DNA of 64,000 nt, taken from NCBI GenBank assembly GCA_046533095.1, contig JAJQRA010000034.1, positions 124,001 through 188,000 on the forward strand, in the 5' to 3' direction. Position 1 is the stretch's first letter, and the number at the start of each line of letters is the position of its first letter. The notes beneath the pieces are model-generated. The model was not told where the DNA came from and made no database searches. It saw nothing but the letters and a program-made list of their open reading frames with translations. Source of the stretch: ZAX-1 sp046533095 (lineage in GTDB: Bacteria; Bacillota; Clostridia; Lachnospirales; Lachnospiraceae). Positions 48,001 to 55,356 of this stretch are shown piece by piece. Made by a program: the position numbers and the translations under genes.

Positions 48001-48308
48001 TAAGTGGTTATATTGCATCAGACTTAGAGCGGACGGTGCAACGGGTGAAAGAGCGGGAAGAAGAATTTTTAACTTCTGTAAATCAAGATGAAACGAGGCA
48101 GGTACAATTAAACTATGTCCACAGCCAACCACTGGATTTAACACATTTTTCATTAAACAGCAGTAGAAAAGATGGCGCACGGGTAGACGAAAGCAGCAGT
48201 AGAAAAGATGACGTACAGATGGAAGAAAACAACAGTTATGAAGTGCAGACAAAGGCTTTATATGGTCTGGCAAAATCTTTTATTGATATGGTAAAAAGAT
48301 TGAAATAA
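45003..48308 (+). CDS. DUF6240-type protein with FliK-like C-terminus, flagellar-linked
   Basis: The 1101-residue protein is hydrophilic and without a signal peptide. Its body has many helical repeats of the NxLPLTxEN form (LKNHDLPLTQENQED, YNGIPLTEDNLKYM, DHNLPLTIENLGKS). The last 150 residues include DVLFETPELGKVVAQIRVEP and a following helix pair. That resembles the C-terminal domain of flagellar hook-length protein FliK, secreted through the flagellar apparatus. The gene lies directly upstream of flagellin and FliS. I therefore suggest a flagellar or secretion-linked role. A 12-13-residue SSSRKDG-type repeat lies near the end. Confidence 0.7.
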   Translation: MQMRVDNTKIMELVKPDAHVEAKGKPSLTSIGESTRTVSRMAWQSHRIQRTSVEKSSNTIEHMESKLEQIKQDAQAEEIKRLKNNMGVLANTISKDDYSQLESDGISLNDTDVKKIVTQMDKIKMELAKAGTDISIFGDSISREQLESMGGSQAQVQQMAQILKNHDLPLTQENQEDAQKALKQADSLVPCNDGTIKFMLDNELEPTIANVYKAQHSGGSANKQEDITVDEKVEQQMKKLIASAGLSVNETTMADSKWMLYNGIPLTEDNLKYMETLKNLELPVSDHVKLMETMAEAVAQGKRPQDAWLTKDDGSLQERAIQAMQLVEQAKDTDLQYVIDHNLPLTIENLGKSILSEQIEIEQANQKGARLKDAGSNTDILTKDNQAADVKTVINDSLSEIRSIVIHENLVINVDKFVTARRQLEEARLAMTAQANYALLKQGISIETQPLEQLVEQLKAAEEQYINSMFTANAIEPTSKDIALFQEVEEKTENLKQLPAYALGFRSYHFAHANIETIQTVGATQRDGEIQTIETLHESGMQLKADLEKAGTAYETLMTSPRADMGDSIQKAFQNVEDILADIELSNTQENQRAVRILGYNQLEITQESVLKMKAEDQKVQLLFENLTPSVVMQMIHEGVNPLTMDINQLNAKAEEIKADLGIGEEEKFSKYLRQLEQKQEVTPKERSTYIGIYRLLHQVEQTDGAIIGALLNQGADLTMKNLLTAVRSGKAQGIDVALGENYQGVDYDVAKNNITDQIQASYQTDCAKEALQRLTPQRLAQLSAEGDLDELTPEQLLQQLRNSKSQQESELDYQNQLKEFATTKDVEDVVLRILTEHEMPITTYNMLAANNMLNKRNTVFSQLFKYDPEAQNEEVDLEPVKQKILEDFAEALKTPEEMAKAHKALADKAENVMKTMINTERIQSDTIRNLKILRQEIALSTQMAKEEHYAIPVLVADEMTNVQLKIVRGTKEKGRVDVLFETPELGKVVAQIRVEPDKISGYIASDLERTVQRVKEREEEFLTSVNQDETRQVQLNYVHSQPLDLTHFSLNSSRKDGARVDESSSRKDDVQMEENNSYEVQTKALYGLAKSFIDMVKRLK

Positions 48309-48388
48309 AAGATACCAGCTAATAAATGGGCAACTATTTAGGAGGAACTGGATCGTTGCATAAATATTTTTTGCTAAGGGAAAAAAGA

Positions 48389-48417
48389 TTGACTAGTAAG
48401 GCACGGATGCCGATATA
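48389..48417 (+). promoter_or_regulatory. Candidate flagellin promoter
   Basis: GCCGATAT (48409-48416) matches a sigma-D (sigma-28) -10 box. The expected TAAA -35 reads TGAC. The same tract also offers TTGACT with a 17-base spacer to GATATA. The call between sigma-D and sigma-A is open. The start codon is only 24 bases on. Confidence 0.4.
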
Positions 48418-48439
48418 GAAGAAAGAAAAGAGGGAAATG

Positions 48440-49957
48440 ATGAAAATTAACCACAATATGTCGGCAATGGTTGCCAATAACCAGTTGCTAAGAAATGAAA
48501 ACAGTTTAACAAAATCTCTGGAAAAATTATCTTCAGGACTAAAGATTAACCATGCGTCAGATGATGCGGCAGGGTTGGCAATTGCAACCAAAATGAAAGC
48601 ACAGATAAGGGGACTTGATCGGGCATCCCAAAATGCAGCGGATGGTACATCTGTCTTAAATACAGCAGACGGGGCATTGAATGAAGTAAGCAGTATACTT
48701 CAAAGAACGCGTGAACTTTCTGTTCAGGCAGCGAATGACACAAATACGCCTGCGGATAGAGAGGCAATTCAGCAGGAAATAGCGTCATTGACGCAAGAAA
48801 TAGGCCGCATATCCAAAGATACTGAGTTTAATACAAAACCATTGTTGGATGGAACATTAGATCAAAGGATATATCCGGATAATCGTGGTATAACAAGGAT
48901 TCAGATATCGGATAATGTCGATCCAGCGAAGTATACCGTGATAGTAGCACAGGATGCAAGGCAGGCAGTATTAGTTGGCAACGCAGTAATTGGAGGAGGC
49001 ACTGCACCAGTAGAAGGGAAAGTTACGATAAATGGTGTGGTAATTGATATTGCGCAAGGAGAGAGCCTTGATTCAATCTATGGGAAGCTACAGGCAGGGG
49101 GAGAACTAGGTGGCGTAAAAGTATTTGCTATTGACCCGATGGTGTCATTACCTACAAATGATGGAACACACTTGGATACGGCAGGATATGAAGTAAAACC
49201 AACCCAAAGTGGAAATTCTTTGGCGTTTGTATCAAATGAATATGGTACCAAAGCACAACTAAATATTACATGTAGCGATCCGGGTTTAGCAAGTTTTCTT
49301 GGAATTGATTCCGACGTAACTGCGGCAGGTGTGGATGCTATCGTTGCCTTAGGACCGGAATTTTCATCAAGCGCAACCATAGCGAGTGATGGGACGCATG
49401 TAACGATTATAGATCGGAATGGATTTCGTATGAGTTTTGAAGCGGAGGTTGGAATTGCACAGACACAGTATATAGATCCACCGGCAAGCAATAGTGGTTC
49501 TGTAGTGCGTCCACTTCCAGGAGGATCTTTTAATGCCGCTGTCGCAATTAAGGTGACGGATATTGGCAGGCTTACTTTGCAGATTGGTGCAAATGAGCAC
49601 CAGATAATTGATATAAGGATACCAAATATTTCTCCTAAATACCTCTATGTAGATAAAATAGACATACGTATCGTAGAAGGAGCAGGTAAAGCCATTTCAG
49701 CTTATGATAAAGCCATAGCGCAAGTCAATGAAACGCGCTCTAGGATAGGTGCATATCAGAATCGCCTAGATTATGCAGTAAGCAGCCTTGATGCTACCAG
49801 TGAAAATATTACGGCAGCGTTATCCCGGATCGAAGATGCGGATATGGCAAGAGAAATGTCTGAATTTACAAAATATAATGTACTCTCACAGGCAGCTACC
49901 TCTGTACTTGCCCAAGCAAATGATATTCCACAGCAGACGCTACAGTTGCTACAGTAA
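48440..49957 (+). CDS. hag: Flagellin
   Basis: The filament subunit has 505 residues. The conserved D0/D1 N-terminus (MKINHNMSAMVANNQ, SSGLKINHASDDAAGLAIA, AADGTSVLNTADGALNEVSS) and C-terminus (RSRIGAYQNRLDYAVSSL, TKYNVLSQAATSVLAQAN, ending LQLLQ) are intact. Between about 140 and 400 there is a variable, surface-exposed insert. It is longer than the 270-residue short flagellins of Bacillus. The second of two adjacent ATGs (48440) is chosen because GAGGG is then six bases upstream. FliS is encoded directly after it. Confidence 0.97.
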   Translation: MKINHNMSAMVANNQLLRNENSLTKSLEKLSSGLKINHASDDAAGLAIATKMKAQIRGLDRASQNAADGTSVLNTADGALNEVSSILQRTRELSVQAANDTNTPADREAIQQEIASLTQEIGRISKDTEFNTKPLLDGTLDQRIYPDNRGITRIQISDNVDPAKYTVIVAQDARQAVLVGNAVIGGGTAPVEGKVTINGVVIDIAQGESLDSIYGKLQAGGELGGVKVFAIDPMVSLPTNDGTHLDTAGYEVKPTQSGNSLAFVSNEYGTKAQLNITCSDPGLASFLGIDSDVTAAGVDAIVALGPEFSSSATIASDGTHVTIIDRNGFRMSFEAEVGIAQTQYIDPPASNSGSVVRPLPGGSFNAAVAIKVTDIGRLTLQIGANEHQIIDIRIPNISPKYLYVDKIDIRIVEGAGKAISAYDKAIAQVNETRSRIGAYQNRLDYAVSSLDATSENITAALSRIEDADMAREMSEFTKYNVLSQAATSVLAQANDIPQQTLQLLQ

Positions 49958-49977
49958 AATTGGAGAAGGAGTATTTC

Positions 49978-50454
49978 GTGGATAAAGAGCAAAGGCAGGA
50001 ATTTACAAGGCGTATTAGCTGTTCAAACAAAAGCGAACTAGTAGTCATTACCTATGACATTATCTTTGTGTATTTAGATGAAGCGGCTAAGGCGCATCAA
50101 GATGGAGTGTATGAGAGCTTTAAAGAAGCAATAAAAAAGGCGCAGGCAGCAATTATACGACTGTCTGCTACCTTGGATTTTCAATATCCGATAGCATGTG
50201 AATTATTTCCCATCTATCAGTATGCAAACCAAAAGTTATCCGAGGCGATATATAAAGATTGCAGCGCTGATATAGAAAATGTGAAAGGAGTTCTAAAGAA
50301 CCTTTATGATGGCTTTACACAAGTCGCTATAGAAGATTCTTCAGAACCCTTGATGCAGCATACCCAACAGGTTGTTGCAGGCATGACTTACCAAAAAGGA
50401 AGCCTTACAGAAACTTATCAAGATTCTGATCATTCCAGAGGATTCTTTGCTTAA
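49978..50454 (+). CDS. fliS: Flagellar export chaperone FliS
   Basis: FliS binds the flagellin C-terminus and prevents premature polymerisation. The 158-residue protein is helical and shows the family features ISCSNKSELVVITYDIIFVY, a Leu-rich middle helix and LKNLYDGFTQVA. The GTG at 49978 is preferred, as AAGGAG precedes it by six bases; TTG 49960 lies within the flagellin end region. The protein is slightly longer than the usual 125-135 residues, owing to its C-terminal tail. The pairing with flagellin supports the call. Confidence 0.85.
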   Translation: MDKEQRQEFTRRISCSNKSELVVITYDIIFVYLDEAAKAHQDGVYESFKEAIKKAQAAIIRLSATLDFQYPIACELFPIYQYANQKLSEAIYKDCSADIENVKGVLKNLYDGFTQVAIEDSSEPLMQHTQQVVAGMTYQKGSLTETYQDSDHSRGFFA

Positions 50455-50497
50455 AGGCATACGTAAAAATATAAGGTTTGTGTACGAACAAATGTAG

Positions 50498-50768
50498 TCA
50501 AGGAGGAGGAACAACGGAATACTTACATAAGGTTTTTGAATCTAAAGAAGCCTCTAGTTGCTTTACTCGGGTCAATAGGAATTTGTAACGCATATTTACA
50601 GCATTTAACTGATAAATACAACTGTCAATTAAGTCTGGGTCTACAACATTTTCAAAATTGGAGTAAGCTAAATCAAGCTCATTTTTCACCTTTTTTAAAT
50701 CATCTAAAAGTAAGGCATATGCAGTATTATTTTCTAATGTTCTTTTATATAATCCGAAACAAAATCAT
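50498..50768 (-). CDS. yaaL: DUF2508 (YaaL-like) protein, apparent 5' frameshift
   Basis: The minus-strand frame encodes ELDLAYSNFENVVDPDLIDS and YQLNAVNMRYKFLLTRVK, the DUF2508 signature. The intact frame begins at GTG 50689 without a ribosome site. Upstream, GGAGG (50775-50771) and ATG 50768 are in a different frame. Removing one T from the following TTTT run would fuse them into MICFGLYKRTLENNTAYALL and on. YaaL and BofA genes are usually adjacent, as here, but normally in the same direction. Its function is unknown. Either a real frameshift or a sequence error is possible. Confidence 0.65.
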
Positions 50769-50788
50769 CGCCTCCTTTTCATAGGAGA

Positions 50789-50873
50789 GGAGCTGTTGCA
50801 CAATGCCCTCTCTTTAAACTTTAACCATATAAACTAGAAAAAGTTTGTATTACACGCTACAACAGCTCCTTTA
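50789..50873 (+). terminator. Long-loop hairpin terminator (GCTGTTG type)
   Basis: GGAGCTGTTG (50789-50798) pairs perfectly with CAACAGCTCC (50860-50869), followed by TTTATT. The 61-base loop has an internal AAACTTT/AAAGTTT stem. It lies between the DUF2508 start and bofA. Confidence 0.65.
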
Positions 50874-51034
50874 TTCTAAGTATAATCAAAAATTCCAAAT
50901 TTATGCGAAAAGAGGTATAAATTTTCCAAATTTGTATATATTTTATTGAAAATGAAAAAAATGGACATAAGGGTATCGTTAATTTGTGCAATGATATATA
51001 TTCACAAATTGATTAGGAAAGAAAGAGGTGCTTT

Positions 51035-51301
51035 ATGGAATATGGGGTGTTGGCAATTGCTCTCATCTGCTTGATTGTACTGCTTATCGGAGTATTAAAA
51101 CAAAAAGCTCAAATAGTATTAAACTTTTGTGTGAGGATGGTACTTGGGATGATTAGCGTTTACTTTCTAAATCATTTTCTGGAAATACAGCATATTGAAT
51201 TAGCCGTAGGATTGAATCCGATTAGTGCATTGACAGTTGGAATCCTTGGTATCAGCGGCTTTGCGCTCCTGTATGGCATTATGCTCTATAAATTTTTGTA
51301 A
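51035..51301 (+). CDS. bofA: BofA-family protein (pro-sigma-K processing inhibitor)
   Basis: An 88-residue membrane protein of three hydrophobic segments. The C-terminal family signature GLNPISALTVGILGISGFALLYG is clear in LNPISALTVG and GFALLYGIMLY. In Bacillus BofA holds the SpoIVFB protease inactive during sporulation; in Clostridia its role is less clear. ATG follows GAAAGAGGTG. Presence implies a spore-forming lineage. Confidence 0.9.
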   Translation: MEYGVLAIALICLIVLLIGVLKQKAQIVLNFCVRMVLGMISVYFLNHFLEIQHIELAVGLNPISALTVGILGISGFALLYGIMLYKFL

Positions 51302-51337
51302 CTAATTACCAAAAATAATATAAAACCGATTTTATGA

Positions 51338-51366
51338 TAGACAAAACCGATAGCATGGTATATAAT
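51338..51366 (+). promoter_or_regulatory. Promoter of the Tad locus
   Basis: -35 TAGACA (51338-51343) and perfect -10 TATAAT (51361-51366) with a 17-base spacer, 25 bases before the first pilus gene. Confidence 0.7.
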
Positions 51367-51391
51367 TCAATTCACAAAGCGAGGTGATTTC

Positions 51392-51906
51392 TTGGGGAAT
51401 TAAAAATATTCCTGACCCTGTTGCTTCTTGGCATAGCAGTGGTGATGGATGTAAAGACAGGACGAATCAGTAACCGGCTGATTTGTTTCGGACTTTCCAG
51501 TGGATGTTTGATCCAAATTTATGATTTGGGCATGAAAGGCATTTTTATTTTTCTTTTAAACGTTTCTCTACCGGTTATCTTCTTATTTCTTTTATTTCAA
51601 ATGCATGCTCTTGGAGCAGGCGATATCAAATTATTTTCCGTTATTGGCAGTATTTTTAATCTTAAAGTTACAGTTTGGTGCATTTTAGCATCCTTTGTTG
51701 TGGGTGCAGTGTTTGCAATCTGTAAACTAATCTACAATCAAAATCTTATGGCACGTCTTTTATACTTTTGCGGATATATGCAGGACTTTTTAGAAACGAA
51801 AGTGCTAAAAAAGTATGACGGCCAGTCTGATGGGAAACAGAATTACATTCATTTTTCAATCCCAATTTTAATTGGATATCTAATCATGTTGGAGGTGGTT
51901 TATTGA
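51392..51906 (+). CDS. Prepilin peptidase (A24 family, TadV/CpaA-like), 5' end shifted by one base
   Basis: An aspartic membrane peptidase that cleaves Flp prepilins. Both active-site Asp regions are seen: VVMDVKTGRISNR and GAGDIKL. Six membrane segments are likely in about 170 residues. GAGGTG (51381-51386) points to TTG 51392, but that frame reads L-G-N-stop. With one extra G in the GGGG run the frame becomes MGELKIFLTLLLLGIAVVMD, joining the body. Without repair the first in-frame start is TTG 51421, lacking a ribosome site and half of helix 1. It is the first gene of the Tad locus. Confidence 0.82.
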
Positions 51907-53054
51907 CTACAATCTCTATCGCAGTTTGCGATGAAGACAAAGCATATGGCGCAAAACTTACAGAATATGCAGCTAGTGAAAGAAGAGATAAATGCCATCT
52001 GTATTTCTATTCAAATCCTGAAATAATATGTAGGGAATTGGGTGAGACATCGTTTGATGTTGTCCTTCTTGGCAAAGGATTTTGGGGAATACAAGGGTTG
52101 TCAGATTTTAAAAATTCTGACAAAGGAAAGAATATGATCTTTTTAGGCTTAAGCGAGGGGAAAAGCACCCCTCCTGCCAAACTATTTGAAGGAATGCCAA
52201 TGATAGCTAAGTATCAATCAGGCGAACAAATAGTGAGGGAAGTATATCATCATGTTCAGAATTCGCGAAAGGAAGAGGAAGAAATAGGCTTCTTTCGGGA
52301 AGAACGTGATATAGTGGGAATATATTCCCCCTGCCATAGCTTGTTGCAAACGCCCTTTGCGTTAACATTGGCCAAATTATATGCAAATGATAAAAAGGTT
52401 CTGTATTTAAATTTTGCGGAATGTGCAGGATTTAAGTATTGGTTTTCGGAAGACTACAAACGGGATATGGGGGATCTGCTGTATATGATTTCAGTAGATC
52501 CATGCAATTTTAGCAGCAAGCTAGGAAGTGTTTTATATACAATGGAGCAAATAGACTACGTGGCACCGATTGCAGACTCCCAACTATTATGTGAAGCTAG
52601 TCCTAAGGACTATCTAACCCTGCTGGGCCTGCTTGTCGATAAAACAGAGTACACCACCATTATTCTTGACTTTGGAATCATGATACCGGGATTTTTCTCG
52701 CTCTTAGAGCAGTGTACATCTATTTATATGCTTTTGAACAAAGAGATACTGGCAAATGGGGCAACAGAGCATTTTAAAGAAACAGTACGAAGGGCAGGGC
52801 GTTCGCAACTGCTAGAGCGGATTCACAATGTTACTTTTGCGCCAATGGACGCAACAATGATTGGACAGCAACCTCTCCTGCAACAATGGATTTGGGGAAA
52901 GCTTGGAGATACCGTTAGGGAAGCGATGAGGGAAAAGTTTAGAAATAGCGAAGGGGAAACAGTAAGGGAAAAGTTTAGAAATAGCGAAGGGGAAGCAATG
53001 TGGAGAAAATTTAAAAATAGCGAGGGGGAAGCAGTAAGGGGGGATTTTGGATAG
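51903..53054 (+). CDS. TadZ/CpaE-like protein, degenerate ATPase
   Basis: The 383-residue protein has an N-terminal receiver-like domain (about 1-120) and a MinD-like domain (about 135-330), the layout of pilus-localising TadZ/CpaE. The Walker A site is not canonical: the expected loop reads GIYSPCHSLLQTPFAL, without GK[ST]. Related Lachnospiraceae proteins are also degenerate. The C-terminal 45 residues consist of a 12-residue repeat (VREKFRNSEGEA type, three and a half copies). TTG or ATG choice aside, it overlaps the preceding gene by 4 bases and the next by 8. Confidence 0.8.
   Translation: MTTISIAVCDEDKAYGAKLTEYAASERRDKCHLYFYSNPEIICRELGETSFDVVLLGKGFWGIQGLSDFKNSDKGKNMIFLGLSEGKSTPPAKLFEGMPMIAKYQSGEQIVREVYHHVQNSRKEEEEIGFFREERDIVGIYSPCHSLLQTPFALTLAKLYANDKKVLYLNFAECAGFKYWFSEDYKRDMGDLLYMISVDPCNFSSKLGSVLYTMEQIDYVAPIADSQLLCEASPKDYLTLLGLLVDKTEYTTIILDFGIMIPGFFSLLEQCTSIYMLLNKEILANGATEHFKETVRRAGRSQLLERIHNVTFAPMDATMIGQQPLLQQWIWGKLGDTVREAMREKFRNSEGETVREKFRNSEGEAMWRKFKNSEGEAVRGDFG
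52927..53047 (+). repeat. 36-bp in-frame tandem repeat at 3' end of the TadZ-like gene
   Basis: Three and a half units encode (M/V)REKFRNSEGE(T/A). The last partial unit overlaps the ribosome site of the next gene (AAGGGGGGA), so unit loss or gain could affect coupling. Confidence 0.85.
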
Positions 53055-54249
53055 AATAAAAAAAAGGATTATGAATCGTCTTGACATGACTAGAGAGATT
53101 AGTGATCAAGAAATTATAGAGATCATTGATGAAGAAGTTTGCATATATGCAAAAGAAGAAACGGTATCACTAGCGGAACGGAAAAACATGCGTAACCAAG
53201 TATTTTATGCGCTCAGAAAATTGGATATATTGCAGGAATTAGCTGAGGACGATACCATAACGGAAATCATGGTCAACGGTCCAGATCATATTTTTTTTGA
53301 GCGCTACGGTAAAATCAGCAGATGGGACAAGGGGTTTTCTTCTAAGGAAAAACTAGAAGATATTATTCAGCAAATTGTGGGAAACAATAATCGAATGGTA
53401 AACACAGCTTCTCCAATTGTAGATACCAGATTATCTGACGGTTCCAGGGTAAATGTCGTATTATCTCCGATTGCAATTGATGGGGCATGTTTATCTATCC
53501 GAAAATTTCCGAAAGAACCGCTACGTATGAATCATTTGATAGAGCAAAATTCGATTGGGGTCAAACCAGCGCAATTATTAAAACGATTGGTACAAGCGGG
53601 CTATAATATTTTCGTGTCGGGAGGAACTGGGTCTGGCAAGACAACATTTTTAAATGCACTGTCGGAATTCATACCAAAAGAGGAACGCGTAATAACGATT
53701 GAAGACTCAGCAGAACTTCAAATTAAAGAAATTGAAAATCTGGTGCGGTTAGAAACAAGGAATGCAAATACGCAGGGCGGGAGTGAAATTACCATGCGTG
53801 ACTTGATTAAAACAGCTTTACGTATGCGCCCATCTCGTATTATTGTCGGTGAAATTCGCGGAGCGGAGGCACTAGACATGCTACAGGCTATGAATACCGG
53901 ACACAATGGCTCTTTGTGCACAGGGCATGCGAATAATGCACAGGACATGTTAAGCAGAATTGAAACAATGGTGCTTATGGGGATGGAGCTACCCATTGTA
54001 GCCATTCGTGCCCAAATTGCCGCAGGTATTGATATCTTGGTGCATCTAGCAAGAATGAGGGACAAAAGTAGAAGAGTAGTTGAAATTACAGAGGTAGATC
54101 GGTTTCAAAATGGAGAAATCCGGTTGAATTCAATTTATGAATTTCGGGAAATAGGAGAAAATGAAGAAGTTATTATTGGAAATTGGGAACAGATCGGGAG
54201 TCTAAATCATAAAGAAAAACTGCTGGCAACAGGGATAGAGCTAGAGTGA
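53047..54249 (+). CDS. tadA: Tad pilus secretion ATPase (TadA/CpaF)
   Basis: The 400-residue secretion motor powers Flp pilus assembly. Walker A is GGTGSGKTTF, the Walker B region is RIIVGEIRGAEALDML, and the His box is TGHNGSLCTGHANN. The N-terminal domain (about 1-120) is the usual one for CpaF. Start is TTG 53047, within the end of the TadZ-like gene, behind AAGGGGGGA. The full motif set indicates an active ATPase. Confidence 0.95.
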   Translation: MDRIKKRIMNRLDMTREISDQEIIEIIDEEVCIYAKEETVSLAERKNMRNQVFYALRKLDILQELAEDDTITEIMVNGPDHIFFERYGKISRWDKGFSSKEKLEDIIQQIVGNNNRMVNTASPIVDTRLSDGSRVNVVLSPIAIDGACLSIRKFPKEPLRMNHLIEQNSIGVKPAQLLKRLVQAGYNIFVSGGTGSGKTTFLNALSEFIPKEERVITIEDSAELQIKEIENLVRLETRNANTQGGSEITMRDLIKTALRMRPSRIIVGEIRGAEALDMLQAMNTGHNGSLCTGHANNAQDMLSRIETMVLMGMELPIVAIRAQIAAGIDILVHLARMRDKSRRVVEITEVDRFQNGEIRLNSIYEFREIGENEEVIIGNWEQIGSLNHKEKLLATGIELE

Positions 54250-54261
54250 AAATAAGGAATA

Positions 54262-54305
54262 GTAGAGGATGAAAAGGGTGATGGTAGAGGATGAAAAGGG
54301 TGGTG
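54262..54305 (+). repeat. 22-bp direct duplication between tadA and tadB
   Basis: GTAGAGGATGAAAAGGGTG occurs at about 54262 and 54284, each including an AGAGG and ATG. No long frame starts here; the tadB start is at 54342. Confidence 0.7.
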
Positions 54306-54341
54306 GAAAGGGGTGTCGGAAAGGAATGAAAAGAGGGATAC

Positions 54342-55082
54342 ATGATAGATTATAGAAGATATTCTATGAATATAAAAGAAATAATTTTTTGTATATTCGG
54401 CAGTTTTTTATTCAGTGGAGTAATTTCTTATTTGTTTTACCGATCTGTTTTTTCTATGGTGTGCGTCATCATTGTTTTTCCAATTGTTTGGAATAAAAGG
54501 AAAATTTACTTAAAAGAAAGGCAAAAAGAGAATTTGCAGTTTCAATTTAGGGACTGTATTCAGATGGCGGCAACCGCATTAAATGCCGGATATTCCCTTG
54601 AAAATGCATTTGTAGAGGCACGAAAGGATTTAGTACCACTTTATGGTGACGGTGCTTCTATGTCTAAGGAATTGCAATACATGAATGGGCAAGTACAGCT
54701 TAATATACCATTAGAAAAACTAATACAAGATTTAGCAGAGAGAAGCGGAGTAGAGGATATACAAAGTTTTAGCCAGGTGTTTGGATTTGCGAAACGTGGT
54801 GGTGGCGACTTCATTAAAATTTTTATGGATACAGTACAGAAAATCAGCGAAAGGATGGAAGTAATGCGTGAGATTAAAACAGTAATGGCCGCAAAAAAGC
54901 TAGAACAAAATATTATGAATATTGTACCGATTGGCATTTTGTTTTATATCGATCTAAGCTCTCCGGGTTTTCTTAGCATCATGTATGGAAATTATGTAGG
55001 AATTTTGGTTATGACAATTTGCCTTCTCATTTATTTAGGGGCTTATGTATTGTCGGAGAAAATTATAGATATAAAAGTGTAA
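54342..55082 (+). CDS. tadB: Tad pilus assembly membrane protein TadB
   Basis: A 246-residue inner-membrane platform protein of the type II secretion F family. The N-terminus has two hydrophobic segments (about 15-55). The central soluble F domain includes RDCIQMAATALNAGYSLENA and VFGFAKRGGGDFIKI. Two C-terminal membrane segments (about 190-240) close the protein. ATG follows AGAGGGATAC. Position between TadA and TadC supports the call. It is shorter than proteobacterial TadB, as usual in Clostridia. Confidence 0.88.
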   Translation: MIDYRRYSMNIKEIIFCIFGSFLFSGVISYLFYRSVFSMVCVIIVFPIVWNKRKIYLKERQKENLQFQFRDCIQMAATALNAGYSLENAFVEARKDLVPLYGDGASMSKELQYMNGQVQLNIPLEKLIQDLAERSGVEDIQSFSQVFGFAKRGGGDFIKIFMDTVQKISERMEVMREIKTVMAAKKLEQNIMNIVPIGILFYIDLSSPGFLSIMYGNYVGILVMTICLLIYLGAYVLSEKIIDIKV

Positions 55083-55103
55083 AAGGAAATGCCTGTTAAA
55101 AAG

Positions 55104-55320
55104 GCAAGCAGAAATTAGAAGAAAGAAAGGGCAAGCTTTTATGAAAAGTGCAAGCAGAAATTAGAAGAAGGAAAGGAAAAGTTTTTATGAAAAGGCAAGC
55201 AGAAATTAGAAGAAGGAAAGGACAAGCTTTTATGAAAAGTGCAAGCAGAAATTAGAAGAAGGAAAAGACAAGCTTTTATGAAAAGTGCAAGCAGAAATTA
55301 GAAGAAGGAAAGGAAAAGGC
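55104..55320 (+). repeat. Five tandem 44-47 bp units with repeated mini-ORFs
   Basis: GCAAGCAGAAATTAGAAGAA recurs at 55104, 55150, 55194, 55241 and 55287. Each unit has AGAAGGAAAGGA-like ribosome sites and an ATG: 55141, 55232 and 55278 begin MKSASRN-stop, and 55187 begins MKRQAEIRRRKGQAFMKSA and ends at the same stop. The fifth copy leads in frame into the tadC reading frame. Confidence 0.9.
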
Positions 55321-55356
55321 TTATTTGCAGGAAAGGAAAAGGGCAATTGTAAAAAT

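Noticed and set aside
50536..50784. 82-codon plus-strand ORF after fliS
   Set aside because: The opposite strand encodes the DUF2508 signature, so this frame is a shadow despite a GGAGGAGG nearby.
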